Positions 1-10,295 of a DNA stretch of 64,000 nucleotides are shown here, piece after piece. The stretch's first letter is position 1. Every line of letters starts with the position of its first letter. The DNA is from Halomonas korlensis (GTDB taxonomy: Bacteria; Pseudomonadota; Gammaproteobacteria; Pseudomonadales; Halomonadaceae), in the NCBI RefSeq assembly GCF_900116705.1, contig NZ_FPBP01000006.1, forward strand, positions 1 to 64,000, written 5' to 3'. The notes below the pieces were generated by a model, which was not told the origin of the DNA, searched no databases, and worked only from the letters and a program-made list of their open reading frames with translations. The position numbers were made by a program, and so were the translations under genes.

Positions 1-909
1 CAGACGGGCGGCAACCCGCGCGCCAAGCAGATCATGCACCGGCTGCTGTCCGACCTGTACCGGCTGATCGACGACTTCGACGTCACCGAGGAAGAGTACT
101 GGTCGACCGTCAGCCTGCTCAACGCGCTGGGTCACGACACCCAGTTCGGCCTGCTGTCCCCGGGGCTGGGCTTCGACCACTACCTGGACATGCGCCAGGA
201 CGCCATCGATGCCGAGGCCAAGCGCACCGGCGGCACTCCGCGCACCATCGAGGGCCCGCTCTACGTGGCCGGCGCCCCGGAAGCCGAGGGCTTCGCGCGC
301 ATGGACGACGGCAGCGACCCCGATGGCGAGGTGATGTGGCTGACCGGCCAGGTGCGTGACGTCGACGGCACGCCGATCCCCGGCGCCAAGGTCGAGATCT
401 GGCATTGCAACTCCAAGGGCAACTACTCGTTCTTCGACCCGTCCCAGGACGAGTACAACATGCGCCGCACCATCTACGCCGACAGCGAAGGGCGCTATAC
501 CGCGCGCAGCATCATCCCCTCCGGCTACGGCGTGCCGGAAGGCGCCCCCACCGACGTGGTGCTCAAGGCCCTGGGCCGTCACGGCGAGCGCCCGGCGCAC
601 ATCCACTACTTCGTCTCGGCGCCGGATCATCAGCACCTGACCACCCAGATCAACCTGGCCGGCGACCCCTATACCTTCGACGACTTCGCCTTCGCCACTC
701 GCGAGGAACTGGTGGTGCCGGCCAAGCGTATCGAAGACCCGGCCGAGATCGCCAAGCGCGAGCTGGATGGCCCGTTTTCCGAGGTGGTGTTCGACATCGA
801 ACTGGCCAGGACCGAGGCCCCCGAGCTGCAGCACCGCCACGCCCGCCCGCGGGCCAAGGAAGACGCGCAGGACCAGCACAGCCAGCTGGCCGGCAGCGCC
901 AAGGTCTGA
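1..909 (+). CDS. catA: Catechol 1,2-dioxygenase, 5' partial
   Basis: Intradiol ring-cleaving dioxygenase of the beta-ketoadipate pathway; converts catechol to cis,cis-muconate in the cytoplasm using non-haem Fe(III). The frame is open from the first base, so the start lies upstream; by comparison with Pseudomonas CatA (about 310 aa, from memory) roughly 25 N-terminal residues are missing. The four iron ligands of the family are visible: Tyr in GPLYVAGAP (codon at 262), Tyr in IPSGYG, and the two His of RPAHIHYF. The N-terminal helical dimer region and the beta-sandwich core are complete. benA follows after 80 bp on the same strand, so catechol made from benzoate is opened by a co-transcribed enzyme. 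The C-terminal 30 residues are charged and look species-specific. High confidence in function; the true start cannot be seen. Confidence 0.95.
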   Translation, partial: QTGGNPRAKQIMHRLLSDLYRLIDDFDVTEEEYWSTVSLLNALGHDTQFGLLSPGLGFDHYLDMRQDAIDAEAKRTGGTPRTIEGPLYVAGAPEAEGFARMDDGSDPDGEVMWLTGQVRDVDGTPIPGAKVEIWHCNSKGNYSFFDPSQDEYNMRRTIYADSEGRYTARSIIPSGYGVPEGAPTDVVLKALGRHGERPAHIHYFVSAPDHQHLTTQINLAGDPYTFDDFAFATREELVVPAKRIEDPAEIAKRELDGPFSEVVFDIELARTEAPELQHRHARPRAKEDAQDQHSQLAGSAKV

Positions 910-989
910 GCCGACCCCTTTTTCCACGACGACCGGGCCGGCCCACGAGCGCAAGGGCCAGCCCCCTAGAACAATCGAGGACCTGGACC

Positions 990-2357
990 ATGACGACCAA
1001 ACTTGACCAACTCGAACAGCGTGTCCGTGGCGCCGTCGTCGACGACGCCGAGGCCGGCATCTTCCGCTGCCATCGCAGCATGTTCACCGACGAGGCCTTC
1101 TTCGAGCTGGAGATGAAGCACGTCTTCGAGGGCAACTGGCTGTTTCTGGCCCACGAGAGCCAGATCAGTGAGCCGGGTGACTACTTCACCGTGACCATGG
1201 GCCGCCAGCCGGTGGTCATCACCCGCGACAAGGCCGGCGAGCTGCATGGCCTGATCAACGCCTGCGCCCACCGTGGTGCCACCCTGTGCCGCCGCAAGCA
1301 AGGCAACAAGGGCACCTTCACCTGCCCCTTCCACGGCTGGACCTTCAAGAACGACGGCAAGCTGCTCAAGGCCAAGAACGAGAAGACCGGCGCCTACCCG
1401 GACAGCTTCAAGCAGGAAGGCTCCCACGACCTCAAGCGTCTGCCACGCTTCGCCAACTACAAGGGCTTTTTGTTCGGCAGCCTGAGCGATGACGTCCAGC
1501 CGCTCGAGGAGTACCTGGGCGAGACGATGAAGATCATCGACAACATCGTCGACCAGGCGCCGGAAGGCCTCGAGATCCTGCGCGGCACCTCCTCCTACAC
1601 CTTCAACGGCAACTGGAAGCTGGGCGCCGAGAACGGGGCCGACGGCTACCACGTCAGTTCGGTGCACTGGAACTACGCCTCGACCATGGAGCGTCGCAAC
1701 TACGACGCCGGCGGCACCAAGGCGGTGGACGCCGACGGCTGGTCGAAGAGCCTGGGCGGCTTCTACTCCTACAAGAACGGCCACATGCTGCTGTGGACGC
1801 GCCTGCTCAACCCCGAGGTGCGCCCGGTCTACAGCAACAAGGACTGGATCGAGCAGGAATTCGGCGAGGCGCGGGCCGACTCCATCGTCAACCAGACCCG
1901 CAACCTGTGCCTCTACCCCAACGTCTACCTGATGGACCAGTTCTCCACGCAGATCCGCGTGATCCGTCCGCTCGCCGTGGACAAGAGCGAAGTCACCATC
2001 TACTGCTTCGCGCCCAAGGGCGAGTCCGCGGAGAACCGTCGGGTGCGCATCCGCCAGTACGAGGACTTCTTCAACGTCTCGGGCATGGGCACGCCGGATG
2101 ATCTGGAAGAATTCCGTGCCTGCCAGGCGGGCTACAACGGCGCGCTGGCCGAGTGGAACGACCTCTCGCGCGGCGCCAAGCAATGGATCGAGGGCGCCGA
2201 CGACAACGCCCAGGCGATCGGCATGAAGCCGCTGCTCAGCGGGGCCTCCCCGGAAGACGAAGGCCTCTACGTGCTGCACCACAAGCACTGGGTCGAAGAG
2301 ATGCTGCGCGCCATCGACAAGGAACGCAGCCAGTTTATCGCCACCCAGTCCGCGTAA
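990..2357 (+). CDS. benA: Benzoate 1,2-dioxygenase, large (alpha) subunit
   Basis: Catalytic subunit of the ring-hydroxylating oxygenase that turns benzoate into the cis-dihydrodiol carboxylate. 455 aa from the ATG at 990, which has a GAGG-type Shine-Dalgarno about 10 bases upstream; the open frame extends further upstream only because of high GC. The Rieske [2Fe-2S] motif is complete: Cys92-x-His94 (CAHRGA) and Cys112-x-x-His115 (CPFHGW). The mononuclear iron region follows ([12 protein letters not shown], His221 and His226, with the bridging Asp218). Length matches the BenA/XylX family. benB follows after 32 bp. The reductase benC, normally in the same operon, is not in this window, so the electron donor must be encoded upstream or elsewhere. 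A related toluate or anthranilate dioxygenase cannot be excluded on sequence alone, but the benE and catA context favours benzoate. Confidence 0.93.
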   Translation: MTTKLDQLEQRVRGAVVDDAEAGIFRCHRSMFTDEAFFELEMKHVFEGNWLFLAHESQISEPGDYFTVTMGRQPVVITRDKAGELHGLINACAHRGATLCRRKQGNKGTFTCPFHGWTFKNDGKLLKAKNEKTGAYPDSFKQEGSHDLKRLPRFANYKGFLFGSLSDDVQPLEEYLGETMKIIDNIVDQAPEGLEILRGTSSYTFNGNWKLGAENGADGYHVSSVHWNYASTMERRNYDAGGTKAVDADGWSKSLGGFYSYKNGHMLLWTRLLNPEVRPVYSNKDWIEQEFGEARADSIVNQTRNLCLYPNVYLMDQFSTQIRVIRPLAVDKSEVTIYCFAPKGESAENRRVRIRQYEDFFNVSGMGTPDDLEEFRACQAGYNGALAEWNDLSRGAKQWIEGADDNAQAIGMKPLLSGASPEDEGLYVLHHKHWVEEMLRAIDKERSQFIATQSA

Positions 2358-2389
2358 GTCCGGCACGAACCGAGAAGGGGAGAACAGAC

Positions 2390-2878
2390 ATGAGCTTTAG
2401 CTATCACGACATCCAGGCCTTCCTGTACCGCGAGGCCCGCCTGCTCGACGACCGCCAGTGGGACGACTGGTTGGCCTGCTACCGTCAGGACGCGGTGTTC
2501 TGGATGCCGGCCTGGGACGACGACGACCAGCTGACCCGCGACCCGGAGTCGGAGATCTCGCTGATCTACTACCCGAACCGCGAGGGGCTCGAGGACCGGG
2601 TCTACCGGATCAAGACCGAGCGCAGCGGGGCCAGCATGCCCGAGCCGCGTACCACGCATCAGGTCACCAACCTGGAAATCCTGAAGGAAGCGGGCGACAC
2701 GCTGGAGCTGCGCTTCAACTGGCACACCCTGAGCCACCGTTACCAGAAGACCGACAGTTACTTCGGCCATGCCTTCTACACCCTGGACGTGTCGGGCGAG
2801 ACGCCGTTGATCACCAAGAAGGTCGTGCAACTCAACAACGACTACATCCACCAGGTCATCGACGTGTACCACGTCTGA
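2390..2878 (+). CDS. benB: Benzoate 1,2-dioxygenase, small (beta) subunit
   Basis: Beta subunit of the alpha3-beta3 dioxygenase; structural, with the NTF2-like fold of the SnoaL superfamily. 162 aa, the usual BenB length. The ATG at 2390 is preceded by GAGAAGGGGAGA, a clear ribosome site. Family signatures visible: an N-terminal EARLLDDRQWDDWL segment, ISLIYYPNR, and a C-terminal VVQLNNDYIHQVIDVYHV tail. The next gene on this strand, 122 bp away, is an ABC-type binding protein rather than benC (reductase) or benD (dihydrodiol dehydrogenase), which is unusual for ben operons. Confidence 0.93.
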   Translation: MSFSYHDIQAFLYREARLLDDRQWDDWLACYRQDAVFWMPAWDDDDQLTRDPESEISLIYYPNREGLEDRVYRIKTERSGASMPEPRTTHQVTNLEILKEAGDTLELRFNWHTLSHRYQKTDSYFGHAFYTLDVSGETPLITKKVVQLNNDYIHQVIDVYHV

Positions 2879-3000
2879 CCCTCGGTCTGATACCCAATGG
2901 ACCCCGCGGCAGGGACGTCGCGGTGCATGACAAGGATATGCAATAACAAGGGCGTCAACGCTGCCCCATAACCACAACATAATATCCCTGGTGAAAAAGA

Positions 3001-4170
3001 ATGAAGAAGATCGTCAAGCAAGCTGCCCTGGCCTCATTGGCTGGCATTACCCTCGTGACGTCCGGCATGACCGTTGCGGCCGAGCCGGTCAAGGTCGGCC
3101 TGATGCTGCCTTACTCGGGCACCTATACGGCCCTGGGCGAGGCCATCACCAACGGTTTGAAATTGGCCATCGAGCAGAACGGCGGCCAGCTCGGCGGTCG
3201 TGATGTCGAGTACGTGCAGCTCGATTCCGAGGCCAACCCCTCCAAGGCACCGCAGAACATGAGCCGCCTGGTCAAGGGGGATAACGTCGACTTCGTTATC
3301 GGCCCGGTCCATTCCGGTGTTGCCATGGGCATGTTGCGGGTGGCCAAGCAGAGCGGCGCCATCACCATCATCCCCAATGCCGGCCTGGAAGCCGCTACCA
3401 ACCAGCTGTGCATGCCAAACGTCTTTCGTACCTCGTTCAGCATGTGGCAGAACAGTTTCCCGATGGGCAAGGTCGCCTATGACCGGGGACACCGCGAGGT
3501 CGTGACCATCACCTGGGACTACGCCGGGGGCAAGGAAGATGTGGCCGGCTTCAAGGAGGCCTTCGAGGAGGAGGGCGGTGAGATCGTCGAGGAGATCTTC
3601 GTCCCCTTCCCGGATACCGAGTTCCAGAGCTACCTTGCCCAGATCGCCAGCATCGCCCCGGACGCCGTCTACACTTTCTTTGCCGGTGGCGGGGGCGTCA
3701 GCTTCGTGCGCGACTATGCTGCCGCCGGCCTCAAGGAGAGTATCCCGCTGATGGGCTCGGGCTTCTTGACCGAGGGCAACATCGCGGCCCTGGATGGCGC
3801 CGGCGAGGGTGTACTGACCACCATGCACTATGCCGAGACCCTGGACAGCGAGGAGAACCAGGCCTTCGTGTCGGCCTACGAGGACGCCTACGGCGTGACC
3901 CCGGACACCTATTCGGTGCAGGGTTATGACACCGGCGCCATGCTGGTTCAGGCGCTCGACAAGGTCGAAGGCAATACCGAAGACCAGGACGCCCTGATCG
4001 AGGCCCTGGCCAATGTGGAGCTCGAGAGCCCGCGGGGTCTGATGAGCTTCTCTGACTCCCACCACCCGATCCAGAACGTCTACCTGCGCGAGATCCGGGA
4101 TGGCAAGCATGAAGTCGTCGATATCGCCTCCGAGCAACTCGAGGTGCCGGATGACGCCTGCAAGATGTGA
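3001..4170 (+). CDS. ABC transporter periplasmic binding protein, branched-chain/aromatic type
   Basis: Type I periplasmic ligand-binding protein (LivJ/LivK fold), 389 aa. A Sec signal peptide is visible: MKKIVKQAALASLAG, hydrophobic core, cleavage near VAA-EPVKVG. The mature protein begins with the family pattern VKVGLMLPYSGTYTALG and has the NPSKAPQNMSRLV and PVHSGVAMGM segments of the ligand cleft. Homologues bind branched-chain amino acids, amides or aromatic acids. Position between benAB and benE suggests benzoate or a related aromatic acid as ligand; this is inference. Four transporter genes follow on the same strand after a strong hairpin, the usual arrangement for over-expressing the binding protein relative to the membrane parts. 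Confidence 0.88.
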   Translation: MKKIVKQAALASLAGITLVTSGMTVAAEPVKVGLMLPYSGTYTALGEAITNGLKLAIEQNGGQLGGRDVEYVQLDSEANPSKAPQNMSRLVKGDNVDFVIGPVHSGVAMGMLRVAKQSGAITIIPNAGLEAATNQLCMPNVFRTSFSMWQNSFPMGKVAYDRGHREVVTITWDYAGGKEDVAGFKEAFEEEGGEIVEEIFVPFPDTEFQSYLAQIASIAPDAVYTFFAGGGGVSFVRDYAAAGLKESIPLMGSGFLTEGNIAALDGAGEGVLTTMHYAETLDSEENQAFVSAYEDAYGVTPDTYSVQGYDTGAMLVQALDKVEGNTEDQDALIEALANVELESPRGLMSFSDSHHPIQNVYLREIRDGKHEVVDIASEQLEVPDDACKM

Positions 4171-4192
4171 ACCGGTAAACGCCTGACTTCTC

Positions 4193-4213
4193 GGGGCGAG
4201 CCTGGCTCGCCCC
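4193..4213 (+). terminator. Intercistronic hairpin after the binding-protein gene
   Basis: Perfect 8-bp inverted repeat GGGGCGAG / CTCGCCCC with a 5-base loop, 23 bp after the binding-protein stop codon. It is followed by TTCC rather than a long T tract, so it is better read as a partial terminator or 3'-end stabiliser than as the end of the operon. Confidence 0.6.
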
Positions 4214-4235
4214 TTCCATCGCGGAGGAGATCTTC

Positions 4236-5096
4236 ATGGATCTCGCATTCTTTGGTGTGCAGCTCCTCAACGGGCTGCAGTACGGACTGTTGCTGTTCCT
4301 GATCGCCAGCGGCCTGACCCTGATCTTCGGCATCATGGGCATCATCAACCTGGCCCACGGCGCCATGTACATGATCGGTGCCTACCTGGTCTATGACTTG
4401 ACCCTGCGACTGGGCAACTTCTGGTTGGCTATCGCCGTAGCCATTCCCATCGCCGTGGTGCTTGGGCTGATCATCGAGCGGTTGTTCCTGGACACGCTCT
4501 ACAAGCGCGACCATCTCTACCAGGTGCTGCTGACCTTCGGCCTGATTCTGGTGATCAACGAGGCGCAGCGCATCATCTGGGGCGGCGACGTGCATAGCGT
4601 GGCGGTGCCGGCGCCTTTCGACGCCAGCCTGCAGCTTACCGACAACCTGCAGTACTCGGTCTATCGGCTATTCGTGATGGGTGTCTGCCTGGCGTTGGCC
4701 GGCGTCATCTACTGGGTGATTCGCCATACCCGGCTGGGCATCATCATCCGCGCGGGGGCCGTGAACCGTGACATGGTAGAGGGGCTCGGCATCAACGTGC
4801 GCACCCTGTTCACGCTGATCTTCAGCGTCGGCGTGGCGCTGACGGCCTTCGCCGGCATGATCGCCGCCCCCTTGACCTCCATCACCCCGGGCATGGGCGA
4901 CAGCATCCTGATCACCTGTTTCGTTGTCGTGGTCATCGGTGGGATCGGCTCGATCAAGGGTGCCTTCTGGGGCGCCATCCTGATCGGCATGGCCGAGACC
5001 TTCGGCTCGGTGTTGATTCCGAGCATCGCCAGCATGGTGATTTACCTGATCATGGCCGCCGTGCTGCTGGTCAAGCCACGCGGCCTGTTCGCTTGA
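4236..5096 (+). CDS. ABC transporter permease, LivH type
   Basis: First of two inner-membrane permeases of a branched-chain-amino-acid-type ABC importer, 286 aa. Hydrophobic almost throughout, with about eight predicted membrane segments. Family signatures: NGLQYGLLLFLIASGLTLIF at the N terminus, INLAHGAMYMIGAY, and the GMIAAPLTSITPGMG loop that contacts the ATPase. Ribosome site GGAGGAG ends 6 bases before ATG 4236. The LivM-type partner follows after 12 bp. Confidence 0.9.
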   Translation: MDLAFFGVQLLNGLQYGLLLFLIASGLTLIFGIMGIINLAHGAMYMIGAYLVYDLTLRLGNFWLAIAVAIPIAVVLGLIIERLFLDTLYKRDHLYQVLLTFGLILVINEAQRIIWGGDVHSVAVPAPFDASLQLTDNLQYSVYRLFVMGVCLALAGVIYWVIRHTRLGIIIRAGAVNRDMVEGLGINVRTLFTLIFSVGVALTAFAGMIAAPLTSITPGMGDSILITCFVVVVIGGIGSIKGAFWGAILIGMAETFGSVLIPSIASMVIYLIMAAVLLVKPRGLFA

Positions 5097-5108
5097 GGAG
5101 GACGAGAC

Positions 5109-6179
5109 ATGTTGCATAGATATCCCAAGCGCGTCGCCATCATCATGCTGGTCCTGCTGGCCATCGTCGCGACTTTCCCGCTCTGGGGGCCGACGCTTTT
5201 CGGTAGCCAGTCGGATTTCATCCTGGAGAAGCTGACCTTGATGGTGATCCTGGCACTGTTCGCCATGAGCCTCGATCTGTTGGTAGGCGTCATCGGCCTG
5301 GTGAGCCTGGGTCACGCCCTGTTCTTCGGCCTCGGCGCCTATACCCTGGCACTCGCCAGCCCCGAGTTCGATGCGGCTTCGCTGTGGTGGATGCTGCCAC
5401 TGGTCATGCTGGTCGCCGCGGTTGCCGCCCTGGTGGTGGGCCTGCTGGTGATCCGCACCAAGGGCATCTTCTTCATCATGACCACCCTGGCGTTCGGGCA
5501 GATGCTCTACTATCTGATCAGTACCGCGCCGTTTGCCGGTGGCACCGATGGCGTCTTCATCATGTTCCGGCCCAGCGTGACGGCAGGCGAGAGCGTGCTG
5601 CTGGACCTCGACAACCCCCAGACCTTCTTCTATCTCTGCCTGGGGATGCTGGTCGCGGGCTTCCTGTTCCTGCGCTGGCTGACCCGCTCCTACTTCGGCC
5701 AGGTACTCGATGGCATCCATGATAACGAGCACCGCATGCAGGCGCTGGGCTACGCTACCGGCGGCTACAAGCTGGTCGCCTTCGTGATCAGTGGCGTGCT
5801 TGCCGCCGTCGCCGGCATGCTGGCGGCCATGCAGTACGGCTTCGCCAACCCGGCCCAGCTCGGCTGGCACACCTCCGGCGAGGTACTGATGATGTTGATC
5901 CTCGGCGGCATGGGCACCATCTTCGGTCCAATCCTCGGTGCCTTCGCCTACGAGATCCTGCTTTACGTCTACGAGCACCTGACGGTGCATTGGCCGATCC
6001 TGATGGGCCTGACCATCATCGCGGCCGTACTGGTGCTGCCGCGCGGTATCGCCGGGCTGATTATCGCACCGCCGGGCAAGGCCGAGCTGATGAAGTCCCC
6101 GTGGCTGCGCCGGTTAGGCAGAAACCGACCCCCGGCCGACATCCCCGTGAAACCTGCCGTACCGAACAAGGAGGGGTAA
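5109..6179 (+). CDS. ABC transporter permease, LivM type
   Basis: Second permease of the importer, 356 aa, heterodimer partner of the upstream protein. Multiple membrane segments, with the LivM signatures GLVSLGHALFFGLGAYTLAL near residue 60-80, VIRTKGIFFIMTTLAFGQM, and a late GEVLMMLILGGMGTIFGPI segment. The C-terminal 40 residues are hydrophilic and proline-rich. Start chosen at ATG 5109 behind GAGGAGGACGAG. The ATPase gene starts 3 bases after the stop. Confidence 0.9.
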   Translation: MLHRYPKRVAIIMLVLLAIVATFPLWGPTLFGSQSDFILEKLTLMVILALFAMSLDLLVGVIGLVSLGHALFFGLGAYTLALASPEFDAASLWWMLPLVMLVAAVAALVVGLLVIRTKGIFFIMTTLAFGQMLYYLISTAPFAGGTDGVFIMFRPSVTAGESVLLDLDNPQTFFYLCLGMLVAGFLFLRWLTRSYFGQVLDGIHDNEHRMQALGYATGGYKLVAFVISGVLAAVAGMLAAMQYGFANPAQLGWHTSGEVLMMLILGGMGTIFGPILGAFAYEILLYVYEHLTVHWPILMGLTIIAAVLVLPRGIAGLIIAPPGKAELMKSPWLRRLGRNRPPADIPVKPAVPNKEG

Positions 6180-6182
6180 GCC

Positions 6183-6946
<764 letters not shown>

Positions 6947-6950
<4 letters not shown>

Positions 6951-7678
6951 CGGCACAGCAACAGATCACTCCGCTGATCGATGCCCGCGGGCTGCATACT
7001 TATTATGGCGAAAGCCACATCCTGCATGGTGTCGACCTCACCCTGATGCCCGGCGAGACCCTGAGCCTGATGGGCCGCAACGGCATGGGCAAGACCACTA
7101 CGCTCAAGTCGATACTGGGCTTCGTGCCTCCGCGTCGCGGCGACGTGCGCATCAAGGGGATCCCGGTGGCGAAGCGGCGTCCCTGGCAGTTGATCCGCCA
7201 AGGCATCGGCTACGTGCCGGAAGGGCGCGGGATCTTTCCCGGCATCAGCGTTCGCGAGCATCTGGTTATGGCCGCTCGGCCCAACGACCGGGGCGAGTCG
7301 CCTTGGACGCTGGAGCGCGTGCTGGACACTTTCCCCAGGCTCGGTCAGCGTATCAATCATGACGGCTCCTTTCTCTCCGGCGGTGAGCAGCAGATGCTTT
7401 CCATCGGCCGGGCCTTGACCCTCAATCCGGACCTGATGATCCTCGACGAAGCCACCGAGGGCCTCGCACCGCTGATCCGCGAAGAGATCTGGAAGATCAT
7501 TCACGAGATCAAGGCCTCCGGCATCGCCACCATCATCGTCGACAAGAACATCGACAACCTGCTGGAGGTGGCCGAGACACACATCCTGCTGGTCAAGGGC
7601 GAGGTGGTCTACAGCGGCGACTCCCAGGGCCTGAAGGAAGACCCCTCCATCCTCGACACTCACCTCGGCGTCGCCTGA
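6947..7678 (+). CDS. ABC transporter ATPase, LivF type
   Basis: Second ATPase of the importer, 243 aa. Walker A is GRNGMGKTT, the signature is LSGGEQQM, Walker B is LMILDEATEGL; the switch position is DKN (VDKNIDNLL) instead of the usual His-containing EHN/EQN. Starts at the ATG overlapping the upstream stop by 4 bases. The five-gene set binding protein, two permeases and two ATPases is complete. Confidence 0.9.
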
Positions 7679-7699
7679 GGAATGCGGGAGAGACGTTTC

Positions 7700-8911
7700 A
7701 TGCAACTTCACAAGGATTGGTCAGTACCTGCCGTCACCGCCGGCTTCGTGGCGGTGCTCGTATCCTACTCGGGCCCTCTGGCGATCTTCTTCCAGGCGGC
7801 CCAGAGTGCCGAGATATCGACGGCCATGATGACCTCCTGGGTCTGGGCGATCTCCATGGGCGCTGCTGTCTCGGGGATCGGGCTTAGCCTCTGGCTGAAG
7901 GTCCCCGTGGTCACGGCCTGGTCGGCCCCGGGCACGGCGCTGCTGGTCACGCTTTTCCCCGGCCTGTCACTGAACGAGGCGGTAGGGGCCTATCTCACGG
8001 CGGCAGCGGTGATCTTCGTGATCGGCATCACCGGCTCCTTCGACCGCATCATCCAGATGATCCCGCCGGGTATCGCCAGCGCCATGATGGCAGGGATCCT
8101 GTTCCAGTTCGGAGTCGGGGTCTTCATCTCACTTGAGTCGGTGCCGGCGCTGGCCATCGGCATGATCCTGGCGTATCTGGTCTTCAAGCGCCTGACCCCG
8201 CGCTACAGCCTGGTGCTGTTGCTGATTGTTGGTGTCGCCCTTGCCGTGGCGCTCGAAGGCGCCAGCCTGGAAGGAGTTGCGGTGCAACTGGCCCAGCCGC
8301 AGTTCATCCGCCCCGAGTGGACCTGGAACGCCACCCTGAGCCTGGCCGTCCCGCTGGTACTGGTGAGCCTGACGGGGCAATTCTTGCCGGGCATGGCGAT
8401 CATGCGCAGCTCCGGCTACAACACCCCGGCGCGGCCGATCGTCACGGTGACCAGCCTGACCTCCTTCGTGACGGCTTTCTTCGGCGGTATCACCACGGTG
8501 ATCGCGGCGATCACTGCGGCCATCTGCACTAGCAAGGAAGCCCACGAAGATCCCGATAAGCGCTATGTGGCCGGGGTGGCCAATGGGGTCTTCTATCTGA
8601 TCGGCGGCACCTTTGCCGGCACCATCGTGCTGCTCTTCACTTCGCTGCCCGGTGAGTTCGTCGCGGTACTGGCAGGCCTGGCGCTGATCGGCGCCATCAC
8701 CAGCAACCTCAGTGCTTTTGCCGCCCACAAGGATCACTTGGAGGCCTCGGTGATCACTTTCATCGCCACGGCATCCGGGATCAGCTTCCTGGGGCTGGGC
8801 TCGGCCTTCTGGGGCGTGGTGGTCGGTGGGCTCGCCTATGCCCTGCTGCACCGGCCACTGCCCGGCCTCGGGCGTAAGACCGAGCAAGCCGAAGCCCGCA
8901 AGCGATCTTGA
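7700..8911 (+). CDS. benE: Benzoate/H+ symporter BenE family
   Basis: Inner-membrane benzoate transporter, 403 aa from ATG 7700; an in-frame ATG at 7682 would add six residues, but GGGAGAG lies correctly for 7700. About 12 membrane helices. BenE family features include LVSYSGPLAIFFQAA near the N terminus, WSAPGTALLVT, and the MIPPGIASAMMAGILFQFG segment. It sits at the end of the ben/ABC cluster, giving the cell two predicted uptake routes: proton-driven BenE and the ATP-driven importer. Confidence 0.9.
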   Translation: MQLHKDWSVPAVTAGFVAVLVSYSGPLAIFFQAAQSAEISTAMMTSWVWAISMGAAVSGIGLSLWLKVPVVTAWSAPGTALLVTLFPGLSLNEAVGAYLTAAAVIFVIGITGSFDRIIQMIPPGIASAMMAGILFQFGVGVFISLESVPALAIGMILAYLVFKRLTPRYSLVLLLIVGVALAVALEGASLEGVAVQLAQPQFIRPEWTWNATLSLAVPLVLVSLTGQFLPGMAIMRSSGYNTPARPIVTVTSLTSFVTAFFGGITTVIAAITAAICTSKEAHEDPDKRYVAGVANGVFYLIGGTFAGTIVLLFTSLPGEFVAVLAGLALIGAITSNLSAFAAHKDHLEASVITFIATASGISFLGLGSAFWGVVVGGLAYALLHRPLPGLGRKTEQAEARKRS

Positions 8912-8954
8912 TTGTCGCGATTTCAAGAACAATGCTATCCAGAGGAGTCCAACG

Positions 8955-9773
8955 ATGGACAAGATTCATGTGGCGATGGACGAGAGCGACGCTTCGCTGC
9001 GCGCCTTGACGCTCGGCCAGCACTTGGCTCGGCAGCTGGCGGTACCGCTGAGTATCACCTCCGTGGTGGCGGCCGAAGATCGCGTCGAGCCTCGGCGCGC
9101 GGCCCTGCAGTCGCGTCTGGTGGACCGGGAGGCGGAGGATGTGATCGTCGAGGTGGCGGTCCACGAGAGCGCCAAGGATTACCTGGGCCAACTGGCTGGC
9201 CGCGACGACGTCGGGCTGTGCATGATGGCTCATGGGCGGCGCCCGGTGCCGGAGATGCTGGTCGGCAGCGTTACCGCCGGCGTGGTGCGGCGCGCCAACC
9301 GGCCGGTCTACCTGTGCGGACCTCGCTTCGATGCCGGGTCCCATCGCCAGGTGGAGGTGCTGATGGTTTGTGTGGATGGCTCGGCGCTCTCCGAGGCGAT
9401 CCTGCCTCATGCGGTGGAGCTCTCCAGGCGGCTGGTTGCCCGCCTGCAACTATTGCAGGTGATCGACACCGGTGCCGCCGCCGCGGTACCACTCGATGGC
9501 GGCCACGCCGACGTGATGGAATCCGGCTATGTGCATGGCCTGGCGCGTCGCCTGCGGGCCGACCATGCCATGGAAGTGGACTGGGAAGTGCTGCACGGTG
9601 ATCCAGCCGATTCGATCGTCAGCTACCTGGCGGACTGCCAGAACACCATGCTGGCCATGACTACCCACGGTCGTAGCGGGCTCTCCCAGGTGATAGCGGG
9701 CAGCGTCAGCCACGAGGTACTGCACGAGGCGCGCTGCCCGGTGGCCGTACTGCGTCCGGCCGACATCAACTGA
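8955..9773 (+). CDS. Tandem universal stress protein (two UspA domains)
   Basis: 272 aa, two Usp domains (about 1-137 and 138-272), each near 135 residues. The second domain ends with the nucleotide-loop pattern THGRSGLSQVIAGSV then CPVAVLRP; the first has a weaker loop, HGRRPVPEMLVGSV, lacking the GxxG glycines, so it may not bind ATP. RBS AGAGGAG at 8941 selects ATG 8955. It lies 43 bp after benE with no clear terminator and may be co-transcribed with it. Usp proteins act in stress survival; the exact role here is unknown. Confidence 0.88.
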   Translation: MDKIHVAMDESDASLRALTLGQHLARQLAVPLSITSVVAAEDRVEPRRAALQSRLVDREAEDVIVEVAVHESAKDYLGQLAGRDDVGLCMMAHGRRPVPEMLVGSVTAGVVRRANRPVYLCGPRFDAGSHRQVEVLMVCVDGSALSEAILPHAVELSRRLVARLQLLQVIDTGAAAAVPLDGGHADVMESGYVHGLARRLRADHAMEVDWEVLHGDPADSIVSYLADCQNTMLAMTTHGRSGLSQVIAGSVSHEVLHEARCPVAVLRPADIN

Positions 9774-9794
9774 GCCTTTTGGTCTGGCTCTTGT

Positions 9795-9808
9795 CTGACG
9801 CAGGTCAA
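9795..9808 (+). promoter_or_regulatory. Putative FNR/Anr-type operator upstream of the DUF6455 gene
   Basis: CTGACGCAGGTCAA matches the TTGAC-N4-GTCAA pattern of FNR/Anr/Dnr sites with one mismatch. A possible -10 (TAGTGT, 9831-9836) would put the transcription start near 9843 and the site centre at about -41.5, the class II activator position. Motif and spacing are seen in the sequence; regulator identity is inference. Confidence 0.45.
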
Positions 9809-9870
9809 GATATCGAGGCGCGAGCTGGCCTAGTGTGACTTCATGGCTCTGACCGACAGGAGGCTTGACC

Positions 9871-10275
9871 ATGACGACATTACGCGACGGTATTAATGCC
9901 ACGGCCGAGCGCCTGGCCCATACGATGGCCGGTGCCTGGCGGCGCGGTCGCCAGCATCGAGAATGGCTGGGTCTCGATGAGGCCGGGCGTGAGTCGCGGC
10001 TGCGTGACCTGGGTCTGGCCCGGATCGATGTTCCGTTGTTCTGGTCCGAGGGGAGCTCGGCGTCCGATCTGCTGCCACGCATGATGGCGGTTTATGGCGT
10101 CGACGAGATGACGCCCCTGGTAGTCGGCAACGGGGTGAAGCGCGACCTCGAGCGGGTCTGCACCCTATGTCCTCAAAAAGCGCGCTGTGCCCGGGTACTG
10201 GACGACGCGCCGGAGCCCGAGACCTGCGGTTTCTGTCCCAATGCCAGCACCCTGGAGGCACTGGGCAGTCATTAA
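9871..10275 (+). CDS. DUF6455 family protein, Cys-rich C terminus
   Basis: 134 aa, function unknown. ATG 9871 is preceded 7 bases away by a perfect AGGAGG (9858-9863); a TTG at 9865 is in frame but badly spaced. The C-terminal third carries CTLCPQKARC and ETCGFCPNASTL, five to six cysteines in CxxC-like spacing, suggesting metal or Fe-S binding. The N-terminal half is helical and charged. This matches what I know as DUF6455, found in proteobacteria. An FNR-like site upstream would suit induction at low oxygen. Confidence 0.75.
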   Translation: MTTLRDGINATAERLAHTMAGAWRRGRQHREWLGLDEAGRESRLRDLGLARIDVPLFWSEGSSASDLLPRMMAVYGVDEMTPLVVGNGVKRDLERVCTLCPQKARCARVLDDAPEPETCGFCPNASTLEALGSH

Positions 10276-10295
10276 ATACCCTCTATGCACCTGAC

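Noticed and set aside
29..33. ATG at 34 as the catA start
   Set aside because: The frame is open to the first base and homologues have about 25 more residues, so the ATG is internal.
966..2366. Long minus-strand open frame opposite benA
   Set aside because: High-GC shadow of benA; no ribosome site, no family features, and benA itself is a clear Rieske oxygenase.
4668..5990. 440-codon minus-strand frame opposite the two permease genes
   Set aside because: Composition dominated by His, Asp, Gln and Glu with no domain; typical antisense shadow of hydrophobic codons.
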